Shown: piece after piece, positions 1 through 10,767 of the stretch | Position numbering within the stretch: the first letter of the stretch is position 1 | Layout of the letters: each line of letters starts with the position of its first letter | DNA from: Bidens hawaiensis | Lineage: Eukaryota; Streptophyta; Magnoliopsida; Asterales; Asteraceae | DNA length: 64,000 bases | Assembly (NCBI GenBank): GCA_021521415.1 | Contig: JAIQDT010001134.1 | Location: 248,001-312,000 of the forward strand | Direction: 5' to 3' | Notes under the pieces: model-generated | The model's database searches: none | Told to the model about the DNA's origin: nothing | The model's input: only the letters and a program-made list of their open reading frames with translations | Position numbers and translations under genes: made by a program

Positions 1-301
1 ATTTACTGCATCCGACAGCACATAAACATCTAATTAAAATACCAACTTCATTAACATACTTAAATCCAGTTACATTTGAAGATCCTCAAAATTCGGTCAT
101 CGAAACCCAGCCTTTGATACATAGCTGATACATTAGAATCAAAAGCACATCGACATACCAAAAGGTTTTGTCAACCATAAACAAAACAGACTAACGTCTT
201 AACATAAGGGAGTTTTGGACAGAATGACAAGAGACATAATTATTAAAACTATAAAACATTAGACACTAAAACTGTGTTACTAGACTTCACGCATGCATCC
301 A
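1..301. other. no gene seen at window edge
   Basis: AT-rich sequence beyond the apparent stop of the Ulp1-like pseudogene that reads toward this edge on the minus strand. It may be its 3' untranslated region. No other coding or structural signal was recognised. Confidence 0.4.
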
Positions 302-641
302 TCAATCGCTTGTCAATGCTTCATCTATCTTCTCTTTCTGCTTATTCACTGAAGACAGGAGAATCTTTGCGGTGTACTTTATCCTTAAGCTGACTAATAC
401 CTTTTTATTCTTCATCGCTGCCTCCCCAAGTCCACAGCAGCAGTTACTCCCCCCTTAAACGTCTCCATGTGCCTCATTGTGAACAACCCAGACACTTCAT
501 ATTCCTTTCTAGTGCACCTTAACTTCAGCTACTTCGGTTCTACCCCTTCCATTGGAATTGCTTTTGGATGATCAACGATTCAGAGGTAACTCACAAAAAA
601 CTCCTTCTGCAAAAACCATACATCATTAGACGTTACCCAGT
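302..641 (-). pseudogene. Ulp1-like catalytic Cys exon with Cys-to-Ser and stops
   Basis: The reading LFTMRHMETFKGG, the block that follows the catalytic Cys in this family, is clear at 442-488 on the minus strand. The codon at 490-492 is TCT (Ser) where the family has Cys-Gly. Upstream in the same frame are TGA (about 580-582) and TAG (529-531). Downstream the frame must change near 370-430 to reach the lysine-rich tail ending at 302. The exon start at 641 follows an AG acceptor. Non-functional as a protease. Confidence 0.68.
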
Positions 642-684
642 CTTGTCATTTATCATCAAATAATAAACAATAACAAATTCGCAT

Positions 685-1005
685 TTATACTCCAACCATA
701 CTAACCAGTTTCATCACCGTACGTGTGCAAACGTCACTATACTCTTCAATCAAATCCTTCTCGGATTTCGACCGCCTTTTGTTTGTATCCTTATTAACAT
801 TGTCTAACACCTCCATTGCCAGATTTTTCATATCAAAGCACACCAAATAACTGTGATCACCTGTCACTATCGGTATTACAAACATGTCATATGGCCGTAT
901 TCTTAATTTTCTCACATCGTTGTTAACCGCTCGCCTTAGATTCTCCTTTATTAATCCAACGCCCGTTGTGAACGTCACATCTTTAAACTCGATCAAGCCT
1001 CCATT
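685..1005 (-). pseudogene. Ulp1-like catalytic His/Asp exon
   Basis: The translation contains FVIPIVTGDHSYLVCFDM followed by EVLDN. This is the His block (aromatic replaced by Ser after His) and the Asp block that pair with the catalytic Cys in C48 peptidases. The exon starts after an AG acceptor at 1006-1007 and stays open to about 685. The intron to the Cys exon is only about 45-50 nt. This is the best preserved catalytic piece of the pseudogene. Confidence 0.7.
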
Positions 1006-1007
1006 CT

Positions 1008-2292
1008 GTTAATTTCAAAAAACACAAATCAATACATACATTACACTATTTGATCGACCATCAACTATAATCAGTCTGTTAACTACAACAATAAAGCAAC
1101 ACAGACAGTTAAATTTGTACAAACTACCGTATCCAATCAACACTCAACTCAAATGATTATGTTAAATTCAAAAAACATTTACAAACAATTAACTTTAAAT
1201 AATCAAACAATATGTATACACTACTACCGTACCCGAGCTACCATACTGAATATGCATTATTTTAATTTAAAAAAATAAAAACACAGAAACTACATTCTGT
1301 TAATCGCATAAAAGACTAAATCACACCAACAGCTGAAGACGTTTACACTACCGAAATAACTACACAATCTACCTCTACGCTAATCCGGTGATTGACCACG
1401 ACTATTCCTCATAACCCGTAACTACATGAAAAAACTCCGACCCATGTACATCACAAACAGACATGCGTATACCAGCGGACTTACTACACAGTATGCACGA
1501 TTTCTATACACACGGTATACACAACAGCCCAATCTACATAATATTTAACTCCATGGAAAACCTCGTACACCTATACATCACAAACAGACAGCTGGTTCAC
1601 ACCGGATTTATTACACAGCATACACCGCTAAATCATACACACAGCATACACGACTTACACACACAGGGTGTATCCAACGTCGGCACACGTATCTATAACC
1701 ACAACATATCTCTAACACCTACATATCTACCCCCCTTAATAACAACTACAAAATATTCACTATTATTACCCGGTGTTTGACCATGAATACTCCTCACATA
1801 CAGACAACATCGATCAGTTGACCATGGCATTCCCACAAACAACCAGCTCCACCTCCTAACCACCTCAACTTACTAGTCAACTAGCATCACGAGAATACAT
1901 ACGGACCTTTGAACATGTACACACAACTGTATCCCATCAACTATAACGTCTCAACATTCCCTTAATCTCAAAAACAACAACACACACAGACAGTTGACAA
2001 GATTTATACTACCACATCTGATCATCCCACAATCCAAGCACGTGTTACAATTTCTCGTTATGTACTACGCTACATGACTAAAAACTAACAAATACCAAAG
2101 TACCTACACCCCAATTTGATAACATAACCATGTCATTTTAACGCATGGGCCTCTCCCGTACCAGTCACCATCCCAAACTAAGGTTTTAATATTGAATACT
2201 ATCAACTATAAAGATGTAAACACAAGCCCAATACACCCGACTACTTAACATTTACTTTAACATACATGAAAAGCAAGTGTAACAGAACTTAC
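1008..2292. other. long intron with ACA-rich imperfect repeats
   Basis: This stretch lies between two exons of the Ulp1-like pseudogene. It holds many short variants of TACATCACAAACAGACA and CACAGTATACAC-like words, especially at 1380-1800. Similar words recur at 6250-6500. The plus-strand ORF at 1463-1780 is a by-product of this low complexity and not a gene. Nothing else was recognised. Confidence 0.4.
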
Positions 2293-2473
2293 AAGCTCGA
2301 TTGGCCCTAGAAACAACCGAAACGGTGACGAATCGCTCCGAGTTGACTCCCCTTCATTCAATACCATTGAGAAACACTAGATCACGTTGCTACTTATCGT
2401 CATGCTCGGCTGCAGTGTCTCGAATGCACCACGCAAACCTAACAGTCCAACTTCAGTCGAAAACAAAGTTTCC
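2293..2473 (-). pseudogene. Ulp1-like exon with in-frame stop
   Basis: Bounded by a TTTGTAG acceptor and a GTAAGT donor. The translation (ETLFSTEVG...LRGAFETLQP...SNVI then MVLN) matches the segment between the LRSPY-like motif and the catalytic His exon in this family. A TAG at 2377-2379 interrupts it right after the SNVI block, where the family has an acidic or aromatic residue. Confidence 0.55.
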
Positions 2474-2556
2474 CTACAAAGACACACAATTTTGTTACTA
2501 CTACTAAAACTAAAACTAAGATATGAACTTAGCGTAAAGTATATCAGACGACTTAC

Positions 2557-3430
2557 GTTTCGGGCCACCAGTCCTATATATGTACCTCCAAACAAGAGTA
2601 TCATCTTTTTCTTCTTTCCCAGTGACATCCACCGGCTTATACATATACGACGATCTAAGCCGGTAGCTTTGACGTATTTCCCTTTTCTCCCTTTCTATAC
2701 CTTTACCTTTATCGACCATTCGTCTTGACACTTCACTCAAAGGAACATGCTCTGTATCACTATCAATCACTTGCCTCCCTTGACAATCCCCTGTCTGCAA
2801 CTCAACATCCACACCTAGTGCATAACCTACTATCTTTGCTGTCGTTGGTGTCTTCAGCACTACTTCTTCACCAATCTGTGTCATTCCCAAACTAAACGTC
2901 AGTTCAAACAAAACCGGATTTCTTTCCTGTGTTACACCCTTCGATGCCCTGGGGCTGACAATTCCATCTTCACTTCCACTTTCGCTTCCTTTCCCACCAG
3001 CACTCACCTTGTCCACACTGTCGCACAACTCTTTCACAACATCCAGATCACTCCAAAATGGTGAGTAATTAGGATCTTGAGCTTCTAAATCATCTACTTC
3101 GCGTACCTCTTCTCCCTTTTCTTCTATCGTTTTCCATACGCTAGGCTCAATGCTCTTTTCGTTACTAACCTGGCCTACACATGCTGCCATTTTTAACTGT
3201 TTTCCTACCCGCACATCCTCCATTTTGTTACCTCTGCTTTTACGTCCACAATCCCCCAAATACCTCTTCCATTCGTCCTCATGTTGAACAACCTCAGTGT
3301 ACTTATCAGCAAGTTCTTTCAGATCACCATCCCCGGGATACCCATCATACGCTTCTTTCATTAACTTTTCAAATTCCTCCTTGCATCTGGAAATCATGGC
3401 TAACACTTTCCCCATGCGTTGCACCTTCGC
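2557..3430 (-). pseudogene. Ulp1-like central exon, charged linker plus LRS motif
   Basis: Open for about 290 codons between a TATGTAG acceptor and a GTAAGTC donor. The first part is rich in Glu, Lys and Asp and has no clear domain. The end carries SYRLRSSYMYKPVDV, which corresponds to the LRSPY motif preceding the protease domain in plant Ulp1-like transposon proteins. The open frame running on to 2516 is intron sequence. The length of the clean frame suggests the decay is not very old. Confidence 0.6.
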
Positions 3431-3528
3431 CTACATACACAACAGTCGGCAGTATTAGAAACTCGACAGTACTTTCAACAAAGTAAACAATAAAACGGTG
3501 TGACATAAAACGCGTAAATGAATATTAC

Positions 3529-3759
3529 CTGCAACTCAGATTCTTCTAGTGCCAGACCATCCTCACTATTTACTTTCTCCATACCACTTCTCTTCTTTGA
3601 AGATCGTATCATTTTTACATTCATGCGTCTACCGAACCCACCACCAACTATTTCAATATGTTGCCTATCCTTCAACTTATCTAACGTCTAGCCAGATAGA
3701 CCGAGATTTGATAGTGCGGCTGGTACTCCATCCACCCTTACTTTGTCAACATAATACAA
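3529..3759 (-). pseudogene. Ulp1-like linker exon with TGG-to-TAG stop
   Basis: Runs from a TTGTAG acceptor to a GTAATA donor. It begins YYVDKVRVDGVP, continuing the YVGPLTILA end of the previous exon. The frame is open except for TAG at 3688-3690, at a position where Trp fits the context (SG-stop-TLDKLKD). The following AKVQRM start of the next exon is in a compatible phase. Confidence 0.55.
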
Positions 3760-4236
3760 CTACAAGCATAGCAAAGATCATTACTTACGTTGAACATATC
3801 TATCCAAACTGTCGAGACAGGACATTAACTAAGATTACAATAACTTTTATGACTTCAATGTTCACAACAACGACTAAGTTCTTGTTTATATTATCAACGG
3901 TTAAATCAGTTTCAACTACATTTATTTTCCTACACCCTATCCACATGAAAACCATATACGATTCTATATACCACAACTTCAGAACATAGCAGATATCATC
4001 ACTAACTGTGAATACTAACTACCATACAGTAATACTATACCTTTAAATTTTACTACATCATGTTCACACCAACGAGTATCATATATTTTATATTCTATAC
4101 AATTGTATCAGTTAGTTCTACGTCTAAATACCTACACCATATCCACATTTAAAACAGAAACGTATTGCATCAACTATTAGAGAACGAATACGTCATAGTA
4201 CAAATAACGATAAATTTGTTAGGTTACATCACTTAC

Positions 4237-5030
4237 AGCTAGTATTGTTAGCGGCCCAACATAGTAATTCTTACGATCGTCATGCTTCCATTTATCCGTA
4301 CACTCAATAATACTACGGTATATAACCTCACACCAATCAATGTTCTTCACATCACACTCATTATTAAAGAACGGTAGAAAAGCCTTCAGACATCTACCGT
4401 TTCCAGAACACTCTACCATTGTCGCCATGAACAGCATCAGAAAGTCAACCTTAAACATCCAGTCAGCTTGATCATATGTTCCAAGCCTGCTATCTATATC
4501 CGGAGGGCTCAAATCACTTTTACCATGTACCTTTTTCCATGCCTTACTTACACTTAGAATCGATTTTGAATCCTCACACTTTACAACTACTTCACCTACT
4601 TTAGGTAACCCCGTTAACGAATGAATACCCTCCTTTGTTAGCCTTAACCCACCTTCACACAATTCCAGAGTCATTGTTGACGTATTAAGCTTGTCCACCA
4701 CATAATATCCCAAGTTCCCTGGTATTCCATCAACAGTCATCGACATGAATTTACCAAAACCCATATCTGTTACACACTTTCGCTGTGCATTCAAAAGTTT
4801 CTTCAACGCACTACACAGCGAATGTGGAGAAGATCTGGTCCTTATGCTTGGGACATTATACTTCTCATACTTTGTCTTCTGTTTCAAGTTCTCTTGTTTT
4901 GTTTCGGCTAGCCCAGTGTTATGGATGACCAAAGCAGCTTGCTCTTTTACAAAGTCGACATCAATTTCCATTAGCTCTGTCGACGAACCGACCACAACAC
5001 CATATCCACCTTCACCTTATGACACATCCC
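4237..5030 (-). pseudogene. Ulp1-family N-terminal domain exon
   Basis: Open from the family N-terminal block LLNAQRKCVTDMGFGKF through GIPGNLGYYVVD, LTKEGIHSLTGLPKVGE and the end YYVGPLTILA, then a GTAAGT donor. This is the conserved non-catalytic domain found upstream of Ulp1 catalytic domains in plant transposon-associated proteins; its role is unknown. The first codons repeat the sequence of the 48-nt exons at 5156-5203 and 5516-5563, with a TAA (about 5017-5019) in this copy. Confidence 0.65.
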
Positions 5031-5155
5031 CTACATTTTTGAAAACATTGGTCAACCATAAACCCACATATCTACAATAAAAGCCTCTAACAGCATGTAT
5101 GCTACGAGATTATATTACAACACATGTATAAAAGGTATTGACAAAAGACATGTAC

Positions 5156-5738
5156 CTTTCTCCTTACTCTTATTCTCTCGTTGCCCATCGTATGCGACAC
5201 CCCCTACAGTTAAATCAACATTTGTCAGCCGAAAATATAATTTTACGTTAATAATTCCTCCTACAAACATATTGATAAATTTTTTTCATAAAAAACAAAC
5301 TTACCAATGTGCGTTTTTTTACCCACTGACTTTTCTCCTTTACGTAACTCCTTGGTTTCATCTCTGCTCTCGAAGTGCCCTACACAAGCCACCACGGTCT
5401 ATAAAACCAAACATACTATACAAACGAAAATCCAAACAACGATAACTATTAACGTAAATGGCCCATATTTTTGTTTACATCCCCTTAATAACATTTTGCA
5501 AACAAAGACACATACCTTTTTCCTTACTCTTACTCCCCCCTTGATCACCGTACGCTACATCTCCTACATTCATACGACCGTTGAATACCATTACACAATG
5601 TCTGTAAATATATCCTTCAAACAAAACAGTGATACACTACTCTTATACACAATCCATCCATACCTCTACGTTTCTTCTTAGCAGGTGACTGCTACGCTTT
5701 TGGAATCTTCTCTGTTCCATGTGTCTTCTCGCGGTCCG
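5156..5738 (-). pseudogene. tandemly duplicated 75+48 nt exon pair
   Basis: Two exon pairs lie in tandem with a period of about 360 bp. The first is 5664-5738 (75 nt) plus 5516-5563 (48 nt); the second is 5305-5379 (75 nt) plus 5156-5203 (48 nt). All four have AG acceptors and GT donors, share phase, and encode Lys/Glu/Ser-rich peptides; the 48-mers end SKEK. The 75-mer at 5664-5738 carries an in-frame TAG and an AKKKRR basic cluster. A third partial copy begins the exon at 5030. They would form a disordered N-terminal region of the Ulp1-like protein. Confidence 0.5.
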
Positions 5739-5940
5739 CTGCACTCACAAAACACCCATTAGGAAACACAACATAATACACTATCGACCTTCAATACAAT
5801 CGCTACATACAAACGCCACAACAACCTAATTATTGTTACTTTCACTATTTACCTTACATTTTTAAAACACTAACACATAGGTTTATTCTTATTTGTTACT
5901 GTTACTGTGCACCTTACACTTTTAAATCACTAATACATAC

Positions 5941-6008
5941 CGTTTTGCTTATCTGTGTTCCCCTCTTCCGCGAAAACATCCACCGGGTTCGCTCTATCGT
6001 TAACAAAC
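5941..6008 (-). pseudogene. short upstream exon of the Ulp1-like gene
   Basis: A 68-nt block between TTTCTAG and GGTATGT reads FVNDRANPVDVFAEEG, acidic and open, in a phase compatible with the next exon. Assignment to the gene rests only on splice dinucleotides and proximity. Confidence 0.35.
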
Positions 6009-6116
6009 CTAGAAAAACTAATTCTCTTGGCAATCCTTTCACTTTTCCTCTCTACACAATCCATAAACGAAACTATCAAAAACCAAACCACACAACCGAA
6101 ACAGCGTTAACGATGT

Positions 6117-6850
6117 CCAACTAAAAAACCTAAAAATACAATAGCATCTGAACAATAAGGATAACTTACTAGTCGACATCGTCAAAGTCCGCTCCATCCC
6201 GCTATGACCTGCATAACATACGCAAATATCAGCATCCTCATGAAACATATCTACAAGAACAAACTCCTACACATATACATCAGAACCAGACCTGCGTAGA
6301 CCATCTTTTGTAGTACACATCATACACCCATAACTCATATACACAGCATACACATCAAAATAAAACACATATACATAGCATACGTAACCCAAACGACACA
6401 ACAACTCACTAAAAACACCTACACAACTCTAAAACCACAAGGTACACAGTTCATTGTGTACACATACAACACCCATAACTGATATACTAGTTGCTGCTCA
6501 AATAAACTACACAACCAGAAATCTACACTACTTTTAAACACTTATGTATAAAAAAAATAACAAACAAAAAACACTAACAACGACCGCAAATACATACTAC
6601 AATAAAATACATCTTAATCGTACTTTCATACAACCGTGTCCAACATCATGTATATATTGATATGAATATCGACACCTAAATAGTCATTACCAACAGACTA
6701 TCCTACATCTTCTCAATCATAGCTACACCTAATACATTGCATTAGAGAGGACACAAAACACAACCTACACACTTCAAATACAATAACGTTTGAACAACAA
6801 GGATAACTTACTGGTTGACATCGTTAACGTCAGCTCCTCGAACAATAATA
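6117..6850. repeat. direct duplication of exon-like segment
   Basis: About 75 bp at 6127-6200 and 6777-6850 match closely. Each contains, on the minus strand, an exon-like end (LTMST) followed by a GTAAG-like donor context. Between them are ACA-rich words like those at 1380-1800. Probably an older duplication in the 5' part of the Ulp1-like gene. Confidence 0.4.
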
Positions 6851-7044
6851 TATTCGTTCCTCGAACAACGTGAAACTATATGGAAGGAAGAGTGAGAACC
6901 AGGATCAATAATTGATAAACCAACCGTTCCCTCTAACCAGCTACACAAAGATTACAAACTTACCCTTTAACCAAATAACATCTGGTTACAACATACCTGT
7001 ATTTACGAAACTGCCATCAACTAACCTACACCATAGATCTTTTT

Positions 7045-7107
7045 ATTTAACGGCTGAGATTCACTTCTCGCACTTCTCATTCTAACAACGCTTCTTGCAA
7101 GATCCAT
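7045..7107 (-). CDS. possible first exon of the Ulp1-like gene
   Basis: An ATG at 7105-7107 (minus strand) opens MDLARSVVRMRSARSESQ and stays open about 25 codons. An (AT)n tract that could act as a TATA element lies immediately upstream. Placed here only because it is the first plausible start upstream of the exon chain. Confidence 0.22.
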
Positions 7108-7214
7108 CCCCTATATATATATATAACAAAATTGAATAATTGATGAGTTCACACAAGTTTTTGATATATATAATATAAAACCATACAATTCCATGAACAA
7201 GTGTAAATCGTGCA

Positions 7215-7300
7215 AGTAAGGTCATTTCCGGTTGGTAACAACCAACGTGCTAAGATAATCGCAAGTAAGGTGCTTTCTAGTTGATAACAACCAACGTACT
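7215..7300. repeat. two tandem copies of a ~48-bp unit
   Basis: The unit contains AAGTAAGGT..., then GTTG-TAA-CAAC-type small palindromes (GTTGGTAACAAC and GTTGATAACAAC), and ends CCAACGT(G/A)CT. Function unknown. Confidence 0.4.
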
Positions 7301-7899
7301 CTGATCGGGGGTCCCCTTTCCACTCATAAAAAAATGGTCCTAAGTGCAAAGGGGGGCGTATAATCATACTTATCACTTGAAATTGAAATTGAAGCAAGTA
7401 GTCAAGTAAACACACAAATCCATGATACGAATTTATAGTTTGAAAATGAAATAACTAAGTTTTCCTTTTATTAAGAATAATTTGTTAGGATTTTGTACTC
7501 TTATCTTATTATCTTATTCGTATTCATCACGATTCATTATAACGTTTGTCTCAAGAAATCTATTTTTCTTTCAATCTTCCAAATTCTACTTTTATAATCA
7601 AAAGATATAATAGGAATTACATGGTTTTAGTAATTCAACTCGAACATTTATTAAGTATCTCTTGCATTTATATTTAAAGTTATCAAAACGTTTGTTTCTT
7701 TCAAAGACGATGGTTTTCAATATTTTATAACCCACATGATGGAACGAGTTATGCGGACCATCCGATGATAAGAGTAATTATAGTCTGGAACATAATTATT
7801 CAAATCCTCGCATGGAAATCATAATACGTACAATTGTGTATCATGATTTAGAGCCTAAGGTATCTTGGGTAATGGTACAAACGATAAGATGATAAGGAA

Positions 7900-8083
7900 A
7901 TGGTGGATACGCCGCTGGTACATCCTATATATAAATTCCCTTGTTGGATTGTCATTTGGAGCGTTGCTTTTGTTATTAGAAGTTCTATGTTATGATATTT
8001 TCTTAAAAGTTTAATTAATTTCAAAACAATGATGTTTTGATTTTCCTTAATTTCAGGACGAAATTCCCTAAAGTAGGGGAGAT
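7900..8083 (+). mobile_element. 3' end of a decayed Ty3/Gypsy element with polypurine tract
   Basis: The string TTTCAGGACGAAATTCCCTA followed by AAGTAGGGGAGA (8071-8082) is the usual end of plant Gypsy pol and the polypurine tract that primes plus-strand DNA synthesis. The TG of an LTR follows directly at 8084. No intact pol domain was readable upstream; 7130-7900 is AT-rich with no recognisable gene. Confidence 0.5.
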
Positions 8084-8582
8084 TGTAACCTTTCGGATTT
8101 TTCAAACCTATATTCATTTACGTTTAACCCGACCGAAAATATTTTAGATCTCTATTATTAATCAAAGATCAAGCAATTATATGTATTTAATTTTCCTATG
8201 ATCACTTTAAACCCCTCATGTTTTATATAGTGTTTATTTCATATTTATATCATAAAAGGTCCATTTAAATTCCAAACCTAAACTATAAGGACTAAACTTG
8301 TACAAAATTGAAATCCTCACCCCTAGGTGGCCGGAGCGCCTCGTGGCAGCCTCCCCATCACCGTCGCATGGTCTGATTCATTTACCGCATTTATTATGTT
8401 ATGCTTATTTATATTAACATACAAAACTGGTGATAATCTCACTCATCTTTATGTTGACAAACTCTTTCTAATTTCTATGCATATGCAGATTATCATGAAA
8501 ATTGAAGAATGAAGTGTGGATATTTAGTCAAGACCATAGGATTAAATGAAGACGAACATAATTTAACTTTATTATATTTATT
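8084..8582 (+). mobile_element. partial LTR of the Gypsy remnant
   Basis: Begins TGTAACCTTTCGG right after the polypurine tract. No matching second LTR or CA end with a target duplication could be placed. It appears cut near 8580, where a different repeat begins. Confidence 0.4.
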
Positions 8583-8649
8583 TATTTGAATTGTTTTGTT
8601 ATATTTGGATATTGTGTGTATATTTGAAATAAAATAATTAAATAGATAT

Positions 8650-9262
8650 TGTCACCATGATAGTATCTTCGAGCTGTGAGCAATCGGATCACGCTCCGGC
8701 ATTTCTGCCTTAGGTTGGGGTGTAACAGCCCCCACTCTGCCCACAACATGCCTCTAGTAGGCGTTGCTAACACTACATAGCGTGTTTGTATAAATATGGT
8801 CATGTGCAAATGGTGAAATGTGTCGGTATCCATGCCGGCCCCATTTGGGTTTGTCAAACCTATAGTACTATTCACAAGCCATCGGCTCAAAGTTAATCAT
8901 TGTGTTCGTGGGGAGTTTTTGTTTGTTAGGACTTAGATAATTCACATTATAAAACATGCTTTTCATCTCAAATGTTCGTAAAACAGTTTAAAAAGAGGGG
9001 TCATGAAACTCACTTTATAAAGATGTAATCAGCACAATATCGGTTTATAGTTCGTGCGGTTCGTTACAACTCGATTCCTATAATTGGTACCGTATATTTA
9101 ATATAAATATAGTCTCCAGACTGAATCAAGCTGTATATCTAGTCTGGGTATAACTGTTACGCCCAAAACATGCCAGTAGTCTTAACTTGTGAAGTTGTAC
9201 ATTGCCTAATGTTCAAAATCGAACGTGGCTCAGTTTCACGTTTCGCATGTTGGGCCAAGTTT
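8650..9262 (-). mobile_element. fragment of the large LTR family also at 15.6-20.8 kb
   Basis: Shares long stretches with 16080-16700, for example the segment around CCCACAACATGCC, AACACTACATAG, GGTTTGTCAAACC and TAGTACTATTCACAAGCC, and on to GGCTCAG...GGGCCAAGTT. Same orientation as the solo LTR at 15635-18666. It is interrupted at 9262 by another LTR-like start. Confidence 0.6.
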
Positions 9263-9640
9263 GTAACGCCCACACTTTTGAGTATTAAATAAAATAGTAT
9301 AAGTTTTATTTAATCATGTTTTGTGTGCTGTAATTTAATCTAATTAAATAATAATAAGATGAAATGATAAGATTAGGGTTATTCATGGACATAGAATGAT
9401 TATGGGCCTAAAGCCTATGGGCCTAATAGTATATAAGTCTTAAACATTCTCTAAAACCCTCATTCTTCCATCTTGCCTCCACACACACACACACACAAAA
9501 CACACACAAACACTCTTCTCACATTCTGGCCAGATCTGAGCCTGAACCAAAACAAGTTGTGTTAGATCTTCACCTAAACAACAAGAAACGAAGCACTAAC
9601 TCCGTATTCAATTGGATCCAACGTAAACCGGATCCAAAGA
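9262..9640 (+). promoter_or_regulatory. LTR-like start with TATA box and leader
   Basis: Starts TGTAACGCC, a typical plant LTR opening, inside the previous repeat. A TATATAAG box lies at 9430-9437, followed by a CT-rich and (AC)n leader (9479-9500). The right LTR edge, primer site and target duplication were not found, so the element cannot be named. Confidence 0.4.
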
Positions 9641-9957
9641 AAGGTACATTTTAGTTAAAAAGGTGAAGCGTTTGAGTTCAGATTGCCATGAAAGTTGTTA
9701 GGGTCATAAATCGGGCTATACCATGCATGAAAAATGTAAACTTCGTAGTGAACGGGTTGGTGAGTGAATCTTGGAACAAACGAATAGGTTCGGACAGTGA
9801 AATAGGCAAAAGTATGGAGTGAATATGACCCAGAACCCATTAAAGTTGTAAAAAGGGTCATAAGGAAAGTCCAGGAAGAAACACAGCTGAAATAATGGAA
9901 AAATGGAGACAAAAATGATTCGAATCGCAAAACAGAAAAGAATCTCATTGCACAGCC

Positions 9958-10095
9958 ATGCGATGCGATTGGTTGCTTATGCGATGCGACTGGTTGCTCA
10001 TGCGATGCGACTGATTGCTCATGCAATGCGACTGGTTGCATCCATGCGATGTGATTCCTTTTAGCCGTGCGATGTGATTGGTTTTTCATGCGATT
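9958..10095. repeat. ~21-bp tandem repeats, GCGATGCGA core
   Basis: About seven imperfect copies of a 21-24 bp unit (ATGCGATGCGACTGGTTGCTC type). The CG-containing word TCGCATCGCATG also forms the arms of the hairpins at 11.6-11.8 kb. Because 21 is a multiple of three, the minus strand stays open here and encodes a seven-residue repeat (around ASHEQPV); I do not consider that a gene. Confidence 0.55.
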
Positions 10096-10111
10096 CGAAT
10101 TGTTGTAAAAC

Positions 10112-10528
10112 TTAACCTGACTTGTTTTTCTGATGAAATTTTGATGTGGCCCGAAACTGCTCCTGATTGAGGCTGAATTGATCAAACCTCTGCCATAAAC
10201 GCTCATAATCAAGCGGCTCCCGGTCCTCGGGCTGCTGCGGTGGTGGCTGCTCCTGATCCTGCATGTGCTCGTCCTCGGGCGGGGGCAGTGGGTCCCAAAT
10301 GCGGCCCCGCCTATCAATCAACCGAGTACGGTTCCCGACCGTCCTGATGATCCGCATCGAACGCGGCTGAGCAATACTCAGTGCGAGTCCCTCACCCATC
10401 CGTGTCATTCGGCCAGCAGCCGGTAGATCCATCACTCCTAACTGGTGGGCCAGCTCAGTGATGAGCATACCCGCGCAGATGGAGCTTCCCGATGTCGAAC
10501 CACCCGCCCGACTGAAACACTCCGCCAA
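10112..10528 (-). pseudogene. retroelement ORF fragment, possibly Athila-type
   Basis: Reads GGSTSGSSICAGMLITELA and then a Pro/Glu/Gln-rich linker (PPPEDEHMQDQEQPPPQQ) before a short coiled segment. This resembles what I recall of C-terminal parts of an ORF associated with Athila/Orf1-like retroelements in Asteraceae, but it is a memory-level match. It is joined near 10540 to the Copia fragment, so it probably belongs to a different element. Confidence 0.3.
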
Positions 10529-10767
10529 CTAAACCCTAGGTTACAGTCGTGACCATCGATGATACAATACAAGTGAAAAAGGTCCCATGTCACGACGTTA
10601 CCATAATCTCGAATACCGTGTGTCTGATCATGTTCACATGATACGGCTCTGGCTGTGTCTTATTCCCTTTCTTCTCTATAGCCGGCCTTTGAGATGGTCT
10701 TGGCACATCAGGGATCATATCATCCAACAACAGCTGTACAAACAGTGAATACATCAACCATGTTGCC

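Larger units (their letters stand above)
302..7107 (-). pseudogene. decayed multi-exon Ulp1-like (C48) cysteine protease gene
   Basis: About eleven exon-like blocks on the minus strand, most bounded by AG and GT splice dinucleotides, together match the Ulp1/SUMO-protease-like family amplified in plant genomes and often carried by Mutator-like or other transposons. Order from the 5' side: short charged exons (6008-5156), a conserved N-terminal domain (5030-4237), linkers, and a C-terminal catalytic region with the His-Asp block (1005-685) and the Cys block (641-302). Catalytic members of the family cleave SUMO or related isopeptide bonds. This copy cannot: I see in-frame stops in exons near 5700, 5019, 3689, 2378, 580 and 530, a frame change near 370-430, and Ser at the catalytic Cys. 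The exon structure is inferred by eye. Whether it was a host gene or transposon cargo is not resolved, since no terminal repeats were found. Confidence 0.72.

Noticed and set aside
1463..1780. 105-residue plus-strand ORF
   Set aside because: Low-complexity ACA-rich intron of a minus-strand pseudogene; composition explains the open frame.
9655..10317. 220-residue minus-strand ORF
   Set aside because: Its middle is kept open by a 21-bp tandem repeat; no domain, and it overlaps the better supported ORF at 10112-10528 in another frame.
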